Source of the DNA: an uncultured Eubacteriales bacterium
Lineage (GTDB): Bacteria > Bacillota > Clostridia > Peptostreptococcales > Anaerovoracaceae
NCBI GenBank assembly: GCA_902772685.1
Contig: CACYBO010000052.1
Location: 1 to 8,772, forward strand
Reading direction: 5' to 3'
DNA: 8,772 nt
This document shows, piece after piece, positions 1-5,759 of the stretch (its first letter is position 1; each line of letters starts with the position of its first letter). Made by a program: the position numbers and the translations under genes. The notes under the pieces are model-generated. The model was not told the DNA's origin. It ran no database searches and saw nothing but the letters and a program-made list of their open reading frames with translations.

Positions 1-540
1 AACGTGGATCACTGCTTTCAGAAAGCGGGCTTCGATAAAGAGAGACTGTTTTACACGCAGGGCGATTACGGACTGTTTCAGTGCAGTGAGCCTTGCACTC
101 CTGTGACTTATGACAATGAAGAAATGATCCGGGACATGGTGGAGCAGCAGTCAGAAATGAGAATTCCGAGCGAACTGATTCCGAAGTGCCCGAACTGCGG
201 CAAGCCGCTTACCATGAATCTGCGCTCCGATGACAAGTTCGTGGAAGATGAAGGATGGGACAGAGCGGCGGAGCGGTACAACCAGTTCCTGCGCAGCCAT
301 GACGGGAAGATTCTCTTCCTGGAACTGGGCGTAGGATACAATACGCCGAGCATCATCAAGTTTCCATTCTGGCAGATGACGGCGAACAATCCGGAGGCGG
401 TCTACGCCTGCGTCAATGCGGGAGAGGCCATGTATCCGGAGGAGATTCAGGATCAGGCGATCGGCATCAATGGAGATATTGGAGAGACAATAGAAGATAT
501 AATAGCAAGCAGAAGGCAGGTTAGTAATGACGATGAATAG
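1..540 (+). CDS. Class M-type sirtuin (SirTM-like, NAD-dependent protein ADP-ribosyltransferase), C-terminal part
   Basis: The 5' end lies outside the window; the reading frame is open from base 1, giving 179 residues that start at the Asn of a TTNVDH-type sirtuin motif. Counting that Asn as residue 1, there is a YTQGDYG motif (Gln20), a four-cysteine zinc site (Cys28 and Cys32, then Cys63 and Cys66), and LGVGYNTPSIIKFPF near 109-123, which belongs to the NAD-binding Rossmann part. Ordinary sirtuins have a catalytic His before the Gly of this HG motif; here it is Gln. From memory, class M sirtuins linked to macrodomain and GcvH-like operons in Streptococcus and Staphylococcus use Asn118, Gln137 and Arg192. 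Asn1, Gln20 and Arg75 here have exactly that spacing. The likely role is therefore ADP-ribosylation of a protein, perhaps a lipoylated GcvH-like carrier, and not deacetylation. The stop overlaps the buk start by 14 nt, suggesting translational coupling. Family is sure; the subclass is strongly suggested. Confidence 0.88.
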   Translation, partial: NVDHCFQKAGFDKERLFYTQGDYGLFQCSEPCTPVTYDNEEMIRDMVEQQSEMRIPSELIPKCPNCGKPLTMNLRSDDKFVEDEGWDRAAERYNQFLRSHDGKILFLELGVGYNTPSIIKFPFWQMTANNPEAVYACVNAGEAMYPEEIQDQAIGINGDIGETIEDIIASRRQVSNDDE

Positions 541-1678
541 CAGGATACTAGTAGTTAACCCGGGCTCCACATCTACGAAACTCGCGGTCTATGAAGCGGT
601 CTATGAAGCAGCTGGCCCGTCAGAGGAACGCAGCAATGCATCGCCGGTGCGCGAAAAGACCAGCAATGCATCGCCGGTGCGCGAGGTGTTCAGCGAAACG
701 CTGCGGCACGACGCGGACGAACTGCAGAAGCTCGGTACGATTACAGATCAGTTGGGATACCGCAAACAGGTCGTGATGGACGCGCTTCAGAAAAACGGTT
801 TTAATCTGTCTGATTTCGCAGCGATCGCCTGCAGAGGCGGTCTGGTGAAACAGATGCCGGGAGGCACATACCGAGTCAATGATGCGCTGGTGCGTGACTG
901 CCGAATCGGAGTCAGCGGGCAGCACGCCTCGAATCTGGGCGCTCTGATCGGAAGTGAACTGGAACGCGAAAGCGGTGTCCCGGCGTACATCGTCGACCCG
1001 CCGGTGGTCAACGAACTGTCGGCCATCGCGCGCTACTCAGGTTACCCATCCATTGAGAGAACCTGTGTCTGGCACGCATTGAACCAGCGTGCCGTCGCCC
1101 GGCGCTACGCAGCGTCCGTGGGAAGAGCCTATGAAGATATGAACCTGCTTGTCTGCCACATGGGCGGCGGGGTTTCCGTCGGCGCGCATGTCAAAGGCAA
1201 GGTCCTCGACACGGAGGACGCAGTCAGCGGAGAAGGTCCGTTCTCACCGGAGCGGGCAGGGAGCCTTCCGGTGGACAAGGTTGTCGACCTATGCTTCCGC
1301 GGAGATATGGATAAAGATGAAATCAAGCAGACGTTTACCCGCAAGGGAGGTCTGCGGGCATATACCGGAACCAACAGCGTCCAGAAGATTTTGCAGCAGG
1401 CGTCTGAGGGGGATGCCTCTGTGCGGGAGGCGCTGAACGCTTTTTACTATCAGGTCGGCAAAGAGATTGCTGCCATGTCCGTCGCCATGAAGGGCGAGGT
1501 AGATCAGATTATTTTTACCGGCGGCATTGCGCATAGTCCGGTAGTAACGGGAGCCATCTCGGAGCTTGTCGACTGGATCGCGCCTGTAACAGTCTGTCCC
1601 GGCGAGGAGGAACTGGAGGCGCTGGCCCTCGGCGTACTGCGTGTGCTGACCGGCGAGGAAGAGGCGAAAGAGTATTGA
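527..1678 (+). CDS. buk: Butyrate kinase with an N-terminal in-frame repeat insertion
   Basis: Cytoplasmic acetate/butyrate kinase family enzyme: butyryl phosphate + ADP gives butyrate + ATP, the last step of the Ptb-Buk butyrate route. The partner ptb is not in this window. The 383-residue product shows NPGSTSTK (about 11-18, phosphate binding), CRGG with MPGGTY (about 103-115), HMGGGVSVGAH (about 211-221) and FTGGIAHS (about 330-337), all typical of the ASKHA fold. The family is usually about 355 residues. The excess sits between the first strand (residue 23) and FSETLRH (about 55-61), and consists of AVYEAVYE plus two SNASPVRE copies. ATG at 527 follows an AGAAGGCAGG Shine-Dalgarno; a second in-frame ATG at 533 is possible. 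The insertion lies at a surface-loop position near the N terminus and does not break the frame, so the enzyme is probably active. A branched-chain carboxylate kinase with similar sequence cannot be excluded. Confidence 0.93.
   Translation: MTMNSRILVVNPGSTSTKLAVYEAVYEAAGPSEERSNASPVREKTSNASPVREVFSETLRHDADELQKLGTITDQLGYRKQVVMDALQKNGFNLSDFAAIACRGGLVKQMPGGTYRVNDALVRDCRIGVSGQHASNLGALIGSELERESGVPAYIVDPPVVNELSAIARYSGYPSIERTCVWHALNQRAVARRYAASVGRAYEDMNLLVCHMGGGVSVGAHVKGKVLDTEDAVSGEGPFSPERAGSLPVDKVVDLCFRGDMDKDEIKQTFTRKGGLRAYTGTNSVQKILQQASEGDASVREALNAFYYQVGKEIAAMSVAMKGEVDQIIFTGGIAHSPVVTGAISELVDWIAPVTVCPGEEELEALALGVLRVLTGEEEAKEY
584..607 (+). repeat. Tandem 12-bp duplication in buk
   Basis: The 12-mer GCGGTCTATGAA occurs at 584-595 and again at 596-607, encoding AVYE twice. 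It is a perfect in-frame duplication of the codons just after the phosphate-binding motif of butyrate kinase, consistent with replication slippage. Confidence 0.85.
631..684 (+). repeat. 24-bp direct repeat (30-bp period) in buk
   Basis: Positions 631-654 and 661-684 are identical over 24 bases (beginning CAGCAATGCATC and ending CCGGTGCGCGA), separated by six bases. The 30-bp period equals ten codons, so both copies read SNASPVRE and the frame is kept. The unit contains a short imperfect inverted repeat (GCATCG / CGGTGC with one wobble). With the adjacent 12-bp duplication it accounts for the extra residues of this butyrate kinase. Confidence 0.85.
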
Positions 1679-1698
1679 TCTGTACGGATCATTGATTT
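1676..1698. terminator. Weak candidate terminator between buk and the BTAD remnant
   Basis: A small hairpin, TGATCT (1676-1681) against GGATCA (1686-1691) with a 4-base loop and one G-U pair, overlaps the buk stop codon and is followed by TTGATTTTT on the plus strand. It lies between two convergent reading frames only 10 bp apart. The stem is short, so this is a weak call. Confidence 0.3.
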
Positions 1699-2195
1699 TT
1701 GTAATAATAATCGAACATTGACTGAAGTTGGTCGCTGCACGGGACGCCGAGCTCCTCCGCTACGTGGAGTTTCATCCTGTCGGCGACTAACTGTGCTTTT
1801 GCAGGAGAACCCGCGTCCAGCAGCATTTCGATTTCTTCATAATAAATATCCTCGTCATAAGGATCAATCTTTAACGCCTGATCGTAATAGTTAAGAGACA
1901 GATTATGGTCGCCCTGTTCCGCATAGATACGCGCGAGAGTGACGGCCACATCCTTCTGATAGGCCGACAGCCTGTCGCGTTCGCTTTCAAGAATCGTTTC
2001 ATAAGGGTAGTCCTGCATAAACGGTTCACTGTAGAGAACAGACAGATCATGCCACTTGAAGAAGTCCTGTGAATCACTTCTCTTCAGCTGCATGTACGCA
2101 GTTTCGAAACTCTCTGCGTCAATACTGACGAGATCCGGATTCAGACTGTATCGGTCTTTTTCCCGGATGACACAGCTGGTATCATCGCTCTGCAG
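1689..2195 (-). pseudogene. Truncated BTAD-domain transcriptional activator (SARP/AfsR-like), C-terminal remnant
   Basis: The minus-strand frame from about 2195 down to the TGA at 1689 encodes about 168 residues that read as the bacterial transcriptional activator domain. It begins SDDTSCVIREKDRYSLNPD, followed by a helical TPR-like region (VTLARIYAEQGDHNLSLNYYDQALKIDPYDEDI in shorter blocks) and ends with the typical LGVPCSDQLQSMF. Full-length members have an N-terminal winged-helix DNA-binding domain ahead of this; it is absent. Upstream of 2195 the same frame runs on for 27 codons, but this is only the antisense of an aldolase fragment, and the ATG at 2276 has no recognisable Shine-Dalgarno. 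So the regulator lost its promoter, start and DNA-binding domain. The retained part has no internal stop, which points to a recent event. Confidence 0.75.
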
Positions 2196-2196
2196 T

Positions 2197-2463
2197 CCCG
2201 GAACTGGAGAGGAGAATATCCGCCGCGCCTGCCGCAACGGAATCAACAAAGTGAATATCTGCAACGATTTGCTCAAAGCAGCATATACAAAGGTCAGAGA
2301 AACAGAACTGGTCGGAAACCAGGTGTACGATTTCTGGCCGCTGATCGCGGAGACACTGCGCAGCTATGTCAAGGAGCAGATTGATATCACCGGCAGCGGA
2401 GGAAAAGCCTGGGAGGTAACAGGACCGGGACTTCCGCGCGGTGAGGTTACGATGAGAGAGTAA
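2197..2463 (+). pseudogene. Truncated class II fructose-bisphosphate aldolase family gene, C-terminal remnant
   Basis: From about 2200 the plus strand encodes GTGEENIRRACRNGINKVNI and on to the TAA at 2461-2463, about 87 residues. This matches the end of class II ketose-bisphosphate aldolases (FbaA/GatY/KbaY family): the Gly-rich phosphate-binding loop (GTG), the GINKVNI strand that lines the active site, and the closing helices. The N-terminal two thirds, with the zinc-binding histidines, are missing. The open frame continues upstream to 2056, but that part is antisense to the BTAD domain and has no aldolase similarity. The remnant cannot be a working aldolase. It lies directly upstream of pyruvate kinase, so the intact gene may have been another glycolytic gene. 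Exact substrate class is not determinable from the fragment. Confidence 0.75.
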
Positions 2464-2525
2464 CGTCTCAAACCATAAGAAGCAGCGATTCGTCCATAAA
2501 ATATATGGGATAATTGCGACAAAGA

Positions 2526-2534
2526 TGATATAAT
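2526..2534 (+). promoter_or_regulatory. Extended -10 promoter for pyruvate kinase
   Basis: TGATATAAT holds a perfect TATAAT (2529-2534) preceded by the extended -10 TG. No good -35 box lies 16-18 bp upstream, as expected of extended -10 promoters. Transcription would start near 2541, leaving a leader of about 54 nt before the pyk ATG. Confidence 0.65.
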
Positions 2535-2548
2535 TACAAAAACTCAAC

Positions 2549-2574
2549 GGGGCGACAGGACATGTGATCGCCCT
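2549..2574 (+). promoter_or_regulatory. Leader hairpin upstream of pyk
   Basis: GGGGCGA (2549-2555) pairs with TCGCCCT (2568-2574), closed by one G-U pair, around a 12-base loop. It begins about 8 nt after the predicted transcript start and ends 11 nt before the GGAG ribosome-binding site. The T-rich tract after it (TATTGTTATTT) is interrupted, so it is more likely an mRNA-stabilising or regulatory 5' hairpin than a strong terminator. Confidence 0.45.
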
Positions 2575-2594
2575 ATTGTTATTTGGAGAAGATT

Positions 2595-4001
2595 ATGAAA
2601 TCAACAAAAATTGTATGTACACTTGGTCCGGCCAGCTCGGACGCACAGGTGATGAAAGAGATGCTGCAGGCGGGGATGAATGTAGCGAGAGTAAACTGCT
2701 CCCACGGTTCCCACGAGGAGCATCTGGGGAAGATCGAAACTTTCAGGACGGTCTGCAGTGAATTGGGTATTCCCGCGGCAGTTCTGCTGGATACGAAAGG
2801 ACCGGAGATCCGGCTGGGGACATTTGCCGACGGCAAGGTGCTTTTGCAAAAGGGCCAGCAGTTCATAATGTACGGGTCCATTGAGGTTCCGGGCAGCGCG
2901 GAAGGAGTCGGCATTTCCTGCAGCGCTTTGGCGGCGGAGGTTCAGGAAGGAACCAAGATCCTGGTCGATGACGGCAGGATCCGCATGAAAGTCAAAGAAG
3001 TCCGCGGCGGAGATATCGTATGCGAGGTTCTGGACGAGGGATATGTTAGCACGAAGAAGGGCGTAAATGTTCCGGATGTCCACCTGCCGATGGCGTATCT
3101 GTCGGAGCAGGACAAGGCGGATCTTCTGTTCGGAATCCGTAATGATGTTGACTTCATCGCGGCCTCATTCGTGCGGAATGTTGATGACGTCAGGGATGTT
3201 AGAACTTTTTTGGATGAAAACGGCGGTAGCGGCATCAGCATTATTTCCAAAATCGAGAATCCGGAAGGAATCCGGGAATTTGAAAAGATCCTGGAAGCAT
3301 CGGACGGTATCATGATCGCCAGAGGCGACATGGGTGTTGAGGTCGACTACGCGACGCTGCCGGGTATCCAGAAGAAGTTTATCCGCAAGTGCAGACAGAA
3401 GGGCAAGCCGGTCATCACCGCAACCCAGATGCTGGAGTCCATGGTCAGCGAACCGATGCCGACCCGTGCGGAGATCACGGACGTGGCGAATGCGGTCTAT
3501 GATGGAACGTCCGCAGTCATGCTTTCCGGTGAAAGTGCTGCAGGCAAGTATCCGGCACAGTCTGTTGCGGTCATGACCAGAATTCTGGAGCAGGCTGAAA
3601 AAGATATGCAGGGCTATCCGGAGTACAATCCGGAAGAAGCGGACGTATCAACGGCAATCGGACACGCCGCCTGTCAGGCGGCAGCGGATACCGACGCAAA
3701 GGCGCTGATTGCGATTACATGCTCCGGCTATACTGCGAGGATGATATCCCGCTTCTATCCGAAGCAGCCGATCGTCGCCGCGACGCCTGAGCCGCGCACA
3801 GCCAGACAGTTGGCACTCATACGCGGGGCGTATCCGATTATGACCAAGTCAGAAACAGACTTTGATCAGCTGACCGGAGCTGCTGTTGCCGGCGCAAAGG
3901 AGATGGGCTTCGTGTCCGACGGAGACAGAATCATCATCACAGCGGGCCTGCCTCTGAACACCCCGGGCAATACAAACCTCATCAAAGTAGAGACCGTGTA
4001 A
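2595..4001 (+). CDS. pyk: Pyruvate kinase (short form)
   Basis: Cytoplasmic glycolytic enzyme: phosphoenolpyruvate + ADP gives pyruvate + ATP, normally a tetramer under allosteric control. ATG at 2595 sits 6 nt after GGAG; an in-frame TTG at 2583 overlaps that site and is rejected. The 468 residues contain the opening TKIVCTLGPAS, VNCSHGSHEEH (about 34-43), LLDTKGPEIRLG (about 65-75), the catalytic-lysine motif SKIENPEG (about 218-225), MIARGDMGVEV (about 240-250), ATQMLESMV (about 276-284), PTRAEITDVANAVYDGTSAVMLSGESA (in order about 289-315), and the C-terminal allosteric domain ending in NTNLIKVETV. The extra PEP-utiliser domain found on Bacillus pyruvate kinases is absent. It has its own promoter and a leader hairpin. 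No terminator is visible before ugd. Confidence 0.97.
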   Translation: MKSTKIVCTLGPASSDAQVMKEMLQAGMNVARVNCSHGSHEEHLGKIETFRTVCSELGIPAAVLLDTKGPEIRLGTFADGKVLLQKGQQFIMYGSIEVPGSAEGVGISCSALAAEVQEGTKILVDDGRIRMKVKEVRGGDIVCEVLDEGYVSTKKGVNVPDVHLPMAYLSEQDKADLLFGIRNDVDFIAASFVRNVDDVRDVRTFLDENGGSGISIISKIENPEGIREFEKILEASDGIMIARGDMGVEVDYATLPGIQKKFIRKCRQKGKPVITATQMLESMVSEPMPTRAEITDVANAVYDGTSAVMLSGESAAGKYPAQSVAVMTRILEQAEKDMQGYPEYNPEEADVSTAIGHAACQAAADTDAKALIAITCSGYTARMISRFYPKQPIVAATPEPRTARQLALIRGAYPIMTKSETDFDQLTGAAVAGAKEMGFVSDGDRIIITAGLPLNTPGNTNLIKVETV

Positions 4002-4026
4002 GGCGGCGAGCATAGCGCACAAACTG

Positions 4027-4056
4027 TTGTACGGTTTCCGTCAGTTGTATTATAAT
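4027..4056 (+). promoter_or_regulatory. Sigma-A-type promoter for ugd
   Basis: TTGTAC (4027-4032) and a perfect TATAAT (4051-4056) are separated by 18 bp. Transcription would start near 4063, about 30 nt before the ugd start and just ahead of its GAGGGGAG Shine-Dalgarno at 4075-4082. ugd is thus likely transcribed independently of pyk. Confidence 0.7.
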
Positions 4057-4092
4057 AGCACTGCAATTTAGTTTGAGGGGAGAACCTGATTG

Positions 4093-5358
4093 ATGACACT
4101 TAAAGAAGAACTCAACATTACAATCATCGGCGGAGGCTATGTTGGATTATCATTGGCGTGCATGCTGTCGTCCAATAATGCCGTTAAGGTTTTGGACATC
4201 GATGCCGCTAAGGTGGATATGATCAATCGCCACATCTCGCCGTTAGCAGAAAAAGGCATCCGTGACTGGTTCCGGACGGACGCTGCCCTTCGCCTGTTGG
4301 CAACGACAGATCAGGACGAAGCGTTTGCGGATGCGGATATTGTGTTCATCGCGGTTCCTACGGATTTTGATGAGAGCCGGAGTGCTTTTGATACAACGCA
4401 TGTTGAAAAAACGATTGAGAATCTCATTGAGTACAATGACAGGATGCCGGAAAAGCCGGACCCGATCATTGTGATCAAATCCACGATTCCAATCGGATTC
4501 ACAGCCGGGATGCGCTCCAAAACGGGCTGCAGAAGGCTTCTGTTCGCACCTGAATTTCTCAGAGAGGGCAAGGCGCTGGAGGACAGTCTGTCCCCGAGCC
4601 GGATCATTATAGGCGCGGATAAGGATGATCCCGATCAGATGCAGGATGCGCAGAAGGTTCTTCAGGTGATCAAACGGTGCTGTGTGAGCAGCGATTGCCC
4701 GACATTGATCGTCAACAGTTCTGATGCGGAAGCGATCAAGCTCTTTTCGAACACTTATCTTGCTTTGAGAGTTGCCTTCTTCAATGAGCTGGACAGTCTC
4801 GCGGAATCTGCCGGGCTGAATGCGCGCGATATTATCGACGGCATGGGAACGGATCCGCGCATCGGCTATTACTACAACAATCCGAGCTTCGGCTATGGGG
4901 GATACTGCCTGCCGAAGGATACGCGGCAGCTGCATTCGCACTATGCTGATGTGCCCGAGAAACTATTTACAGCTGTCGTTGAAAGCAATGACACGAGGCT
5001 GGACTTTATCGCTGATCAGATTCTGCGGAAAGCAGAGCAGCTTCGGGAACAAAGCGCCGCTCCCGAAGAATTCAGAATCGGCATCTACAGGCTGAACATG
5101 AAGAGCGGAAGTGACAACTTCCGTCAGAGTGCGACGACGGAAGTCGTGAAGCGGCTCGCATGCAAAGGCTATACGATCGAAGTGTATGAGCCTTTGCTCG
5201 GAGATGGTTTTGAGGGAGACCTGCCGGGCTGCACTATTCAGAAAGATCTCGACCAGCTGAAGAGCAGCTGCGGCATCATCGTCGCGAACAGATTTGAGCC
5301 ATGTCTGGAAGACGTCAAAGACAAGCTGTACACCCGGGATCTGTTCCACAACAATTGA
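4093..5358 (+). CDS. ugd: UDP-glucose 6-dehydrogenase
   Basis: Cytoplasmic enzyme that oxidises UDP-glucose to UDP-glucuronate with two NAD+, supplying precursor for acidic capsule or cell-wall polysaccharide. Residues counted from ATG 4093: the Rossmann motif GGGYVGL (13-19), AVPTDFD (about 88-94), KSTIPIGFT (about 129-137), APEFLREGKA (about 152-161), the active-site lysine region SDAEAIKLFSNTYLALRVAFFNE in blocks (Lys216, Asn220), and the catalytic cysteine in GYGGYCLPKDT (Cys272). The C-terminal UDP-binding domain follows. At 421 residues it is slightly longer than the short streptococcal HasB/Ugd type (about 390-400). A TTG at 4090 is also in frame and at good spacing from the GAGGGGAG site; the choice changes one residue. 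No glycosyltransferase or capsule gene is adjacent; the gene has its own promoter and a strong terminator, so it appears monocistronic. Confidence 0.95.
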   Translation: MTLKEELNITIIGGGYVGLSLACMLSSNNAVKVLDIDAAKVDMINRHISPLAEKGIRDWFRTDAALRLLATTDQDEAFADADIVFIAVPTDFDESRSAFDTTHVEKTIENLIEYNDRMPEKPDPIIVIKSTIPIGFTAGMRSKTGCRRLLFAPEFLREGKALEDSLSPSRIIIGADKDDPDQMQDAQKVLQVIKRCCVSSDCPTLIVNSSDAEAIKLFSNTYLALRVAFFNELDSLAESAGLNARDIIDGMGTDPRIGYYYNNPSFGYGGYCLPKDTRQLHSHYADVPEKLFTAVVESNDTRLDFIADQILRKAEQLREQSAAPEEFRIGIYRLNMKSGSDNFRQSATTEVVKRLACKGYTIEVYEPLLGDGFEGDLPGCTIQKDLDQLKSSCGIIVANRFEPCLEDVKDKLYTRDLFHNN

Positions 5359-5376
5359 TTAAAATAGGTGTTGGAC

Positions 5377-5405
5377 GAGCGCTGAGGGATCAGCGCTCTT
5401 TTTTT
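5377..5405 (+). terminator. Intrinsic terminator after ugd
   Basis: A perfect 8-bp GC-rich stem, GAGCGCTG (5377-5384) with CAGCGCTC (5391-5398) around the loop AGGGAT, is followed by seven T (5399-5405). It lies 18 nt after the ugd stop codon. Confidence 0.95.
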
Positions 5406-5477
5406 GTGCCGCGCCGCTGTCCTGGCAGGATGCCGTTCCGCTGCCCCCAATTTATGGAAATAATTAACAATACTGTA

Positions 5478-5506
5478 TTGAAATGGTATTTCTGGTGTGG
5501 TATTGT
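5478..5506 (+). promoter_or_regulatory. Promoter upstream of the nuclease-like gene
   Basis: TTGAAA (5478-5483), a 17-bp spacer and TATTGT (5501-5506), with an extended -10 TG at 5498-5499. Transcription would begin near 5513, giving an unusually long leader of about 245 nt that contains the palindrome and both hairpin repeats listed here. Between the ugd terminator and this promoter (5406-5477) I see nothing. Confidence 0.5.
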
Positions 5507-5520
5507 ATGTTTATTCCGAT

Positions 5521-5537
5521 AAAATCAGCCTGATTTT
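5521..5537. promoter_or_regulatory. Perfect 17-bp palindrome just after the predicted transcript start
   Basis: AAAATCAGCCTGATTTT has 8-base arms around a central C. Its position, about 8 nt downstream of the predicted start site, suits a repressor operator; the AT-rich arms would also make a small hairpin at the 5' end of the RNA. No candidate regulator is encoded in the window. Confidence 0.4.
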
Positions 5538-5568
5538 GGGTGGATTTGCAGACTGAACACCCGGAGGT

Positions 5569-5627
5569 GGGTACGAAAATGGAATTTCATGGGGAACAGT
5601 ACCCCATGGATAGCCAGAATCGTGCCC
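5569..5627 (+). repeat. Structured leader repeat, copy 1
   Basis: Imperfect nested inverted repeat. The outer arm GGGTACGA (5569-5576) faces TCGTGCCC (5620-5627). The inner 9-bp stem is TTCATGGGG (5586-5594) against CCCCATGGA (5602-5610), with loop AACAGTA. It resembles copy 2, 88-89 bp downstream, most strongly over AGTACCCCATGGAT and GAATCGT. There is no T tract, so it is not a terminator. Confidence 0.6.
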
Positions 5628-5654
5628 CATAAAACAGACGAGGGGTAGAGAAAT

Positions 5655-5718
5655 ATGGGTAACGATTTCGAAATTCTATGGGGAATAGTACCCCATGGAT
5701 TTACCGAATCGTAACCCA
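5655..5718 (+). repeat. Structured leader repeat, copy 2
   Basis: Same architecture as copy 1. The outer arm GGGTAACGATT (5657-5667) faces AATCGTAACCC (5707-5717). The inner stem is TCTATGGGG (5675-5683) against CCCCATGGA (5691-5699), with loop AATAGTA. Two C/T changes between the copies in the inner stem swap a C-G and a U-G pair without breaking pairing. The copy ends 42 nt before the downstream start codon, just ahead of the GGGAGG Shine-Dalgarno. Confidence 0.6.
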
Positions 5719-5759
5719 AATAAGAAAAACGGCGATTTCAGGGAGGTGTTGGGATTAGG

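Noticed and set aside
151..570. Minus-strand open frame across the sirtuin and the start of buk
   Set aside because: Antisense to clear sirtuin motifs and to the buk start; no recognisable domain.
631..684. Possible CRISPR-like repeat pair in buk
   Set aside because: Only two copies separated by six bases, in frame inside a coding sequence, with no spacers of normal size; a minisatellite duplication fits better.
2514..2519. TTGCGA as the -35 box of the pyk promoter
   Set aside because: The spacing to TATAAT is only 9 bp; the extended -10 explains the promoter without it.
2583..2585. TTG as the pyk start codon
   Set aside because: It overlaps the GGAG ribosome-binding site; ATG at 2595 is well spaced and begins the usual MKSTKIVCTLGP sequence.
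4243..4941. Long minus-strand open frame (232 codons) inside ugd
   Set aside because: Antisense to a full set of conserved UDP-glucose dehydrogenase motifs; no family similarity, typical shadow frame of moderately GC-rich DNA.
5525..5719. Minus-strand open frame of 64 codons with repeated WGTI-like segments
   Set aside because: Its internal repetition comes from the two hairpin repeats on the other strand; there is no recognisable protein family and it lies antisense to a likely leader.
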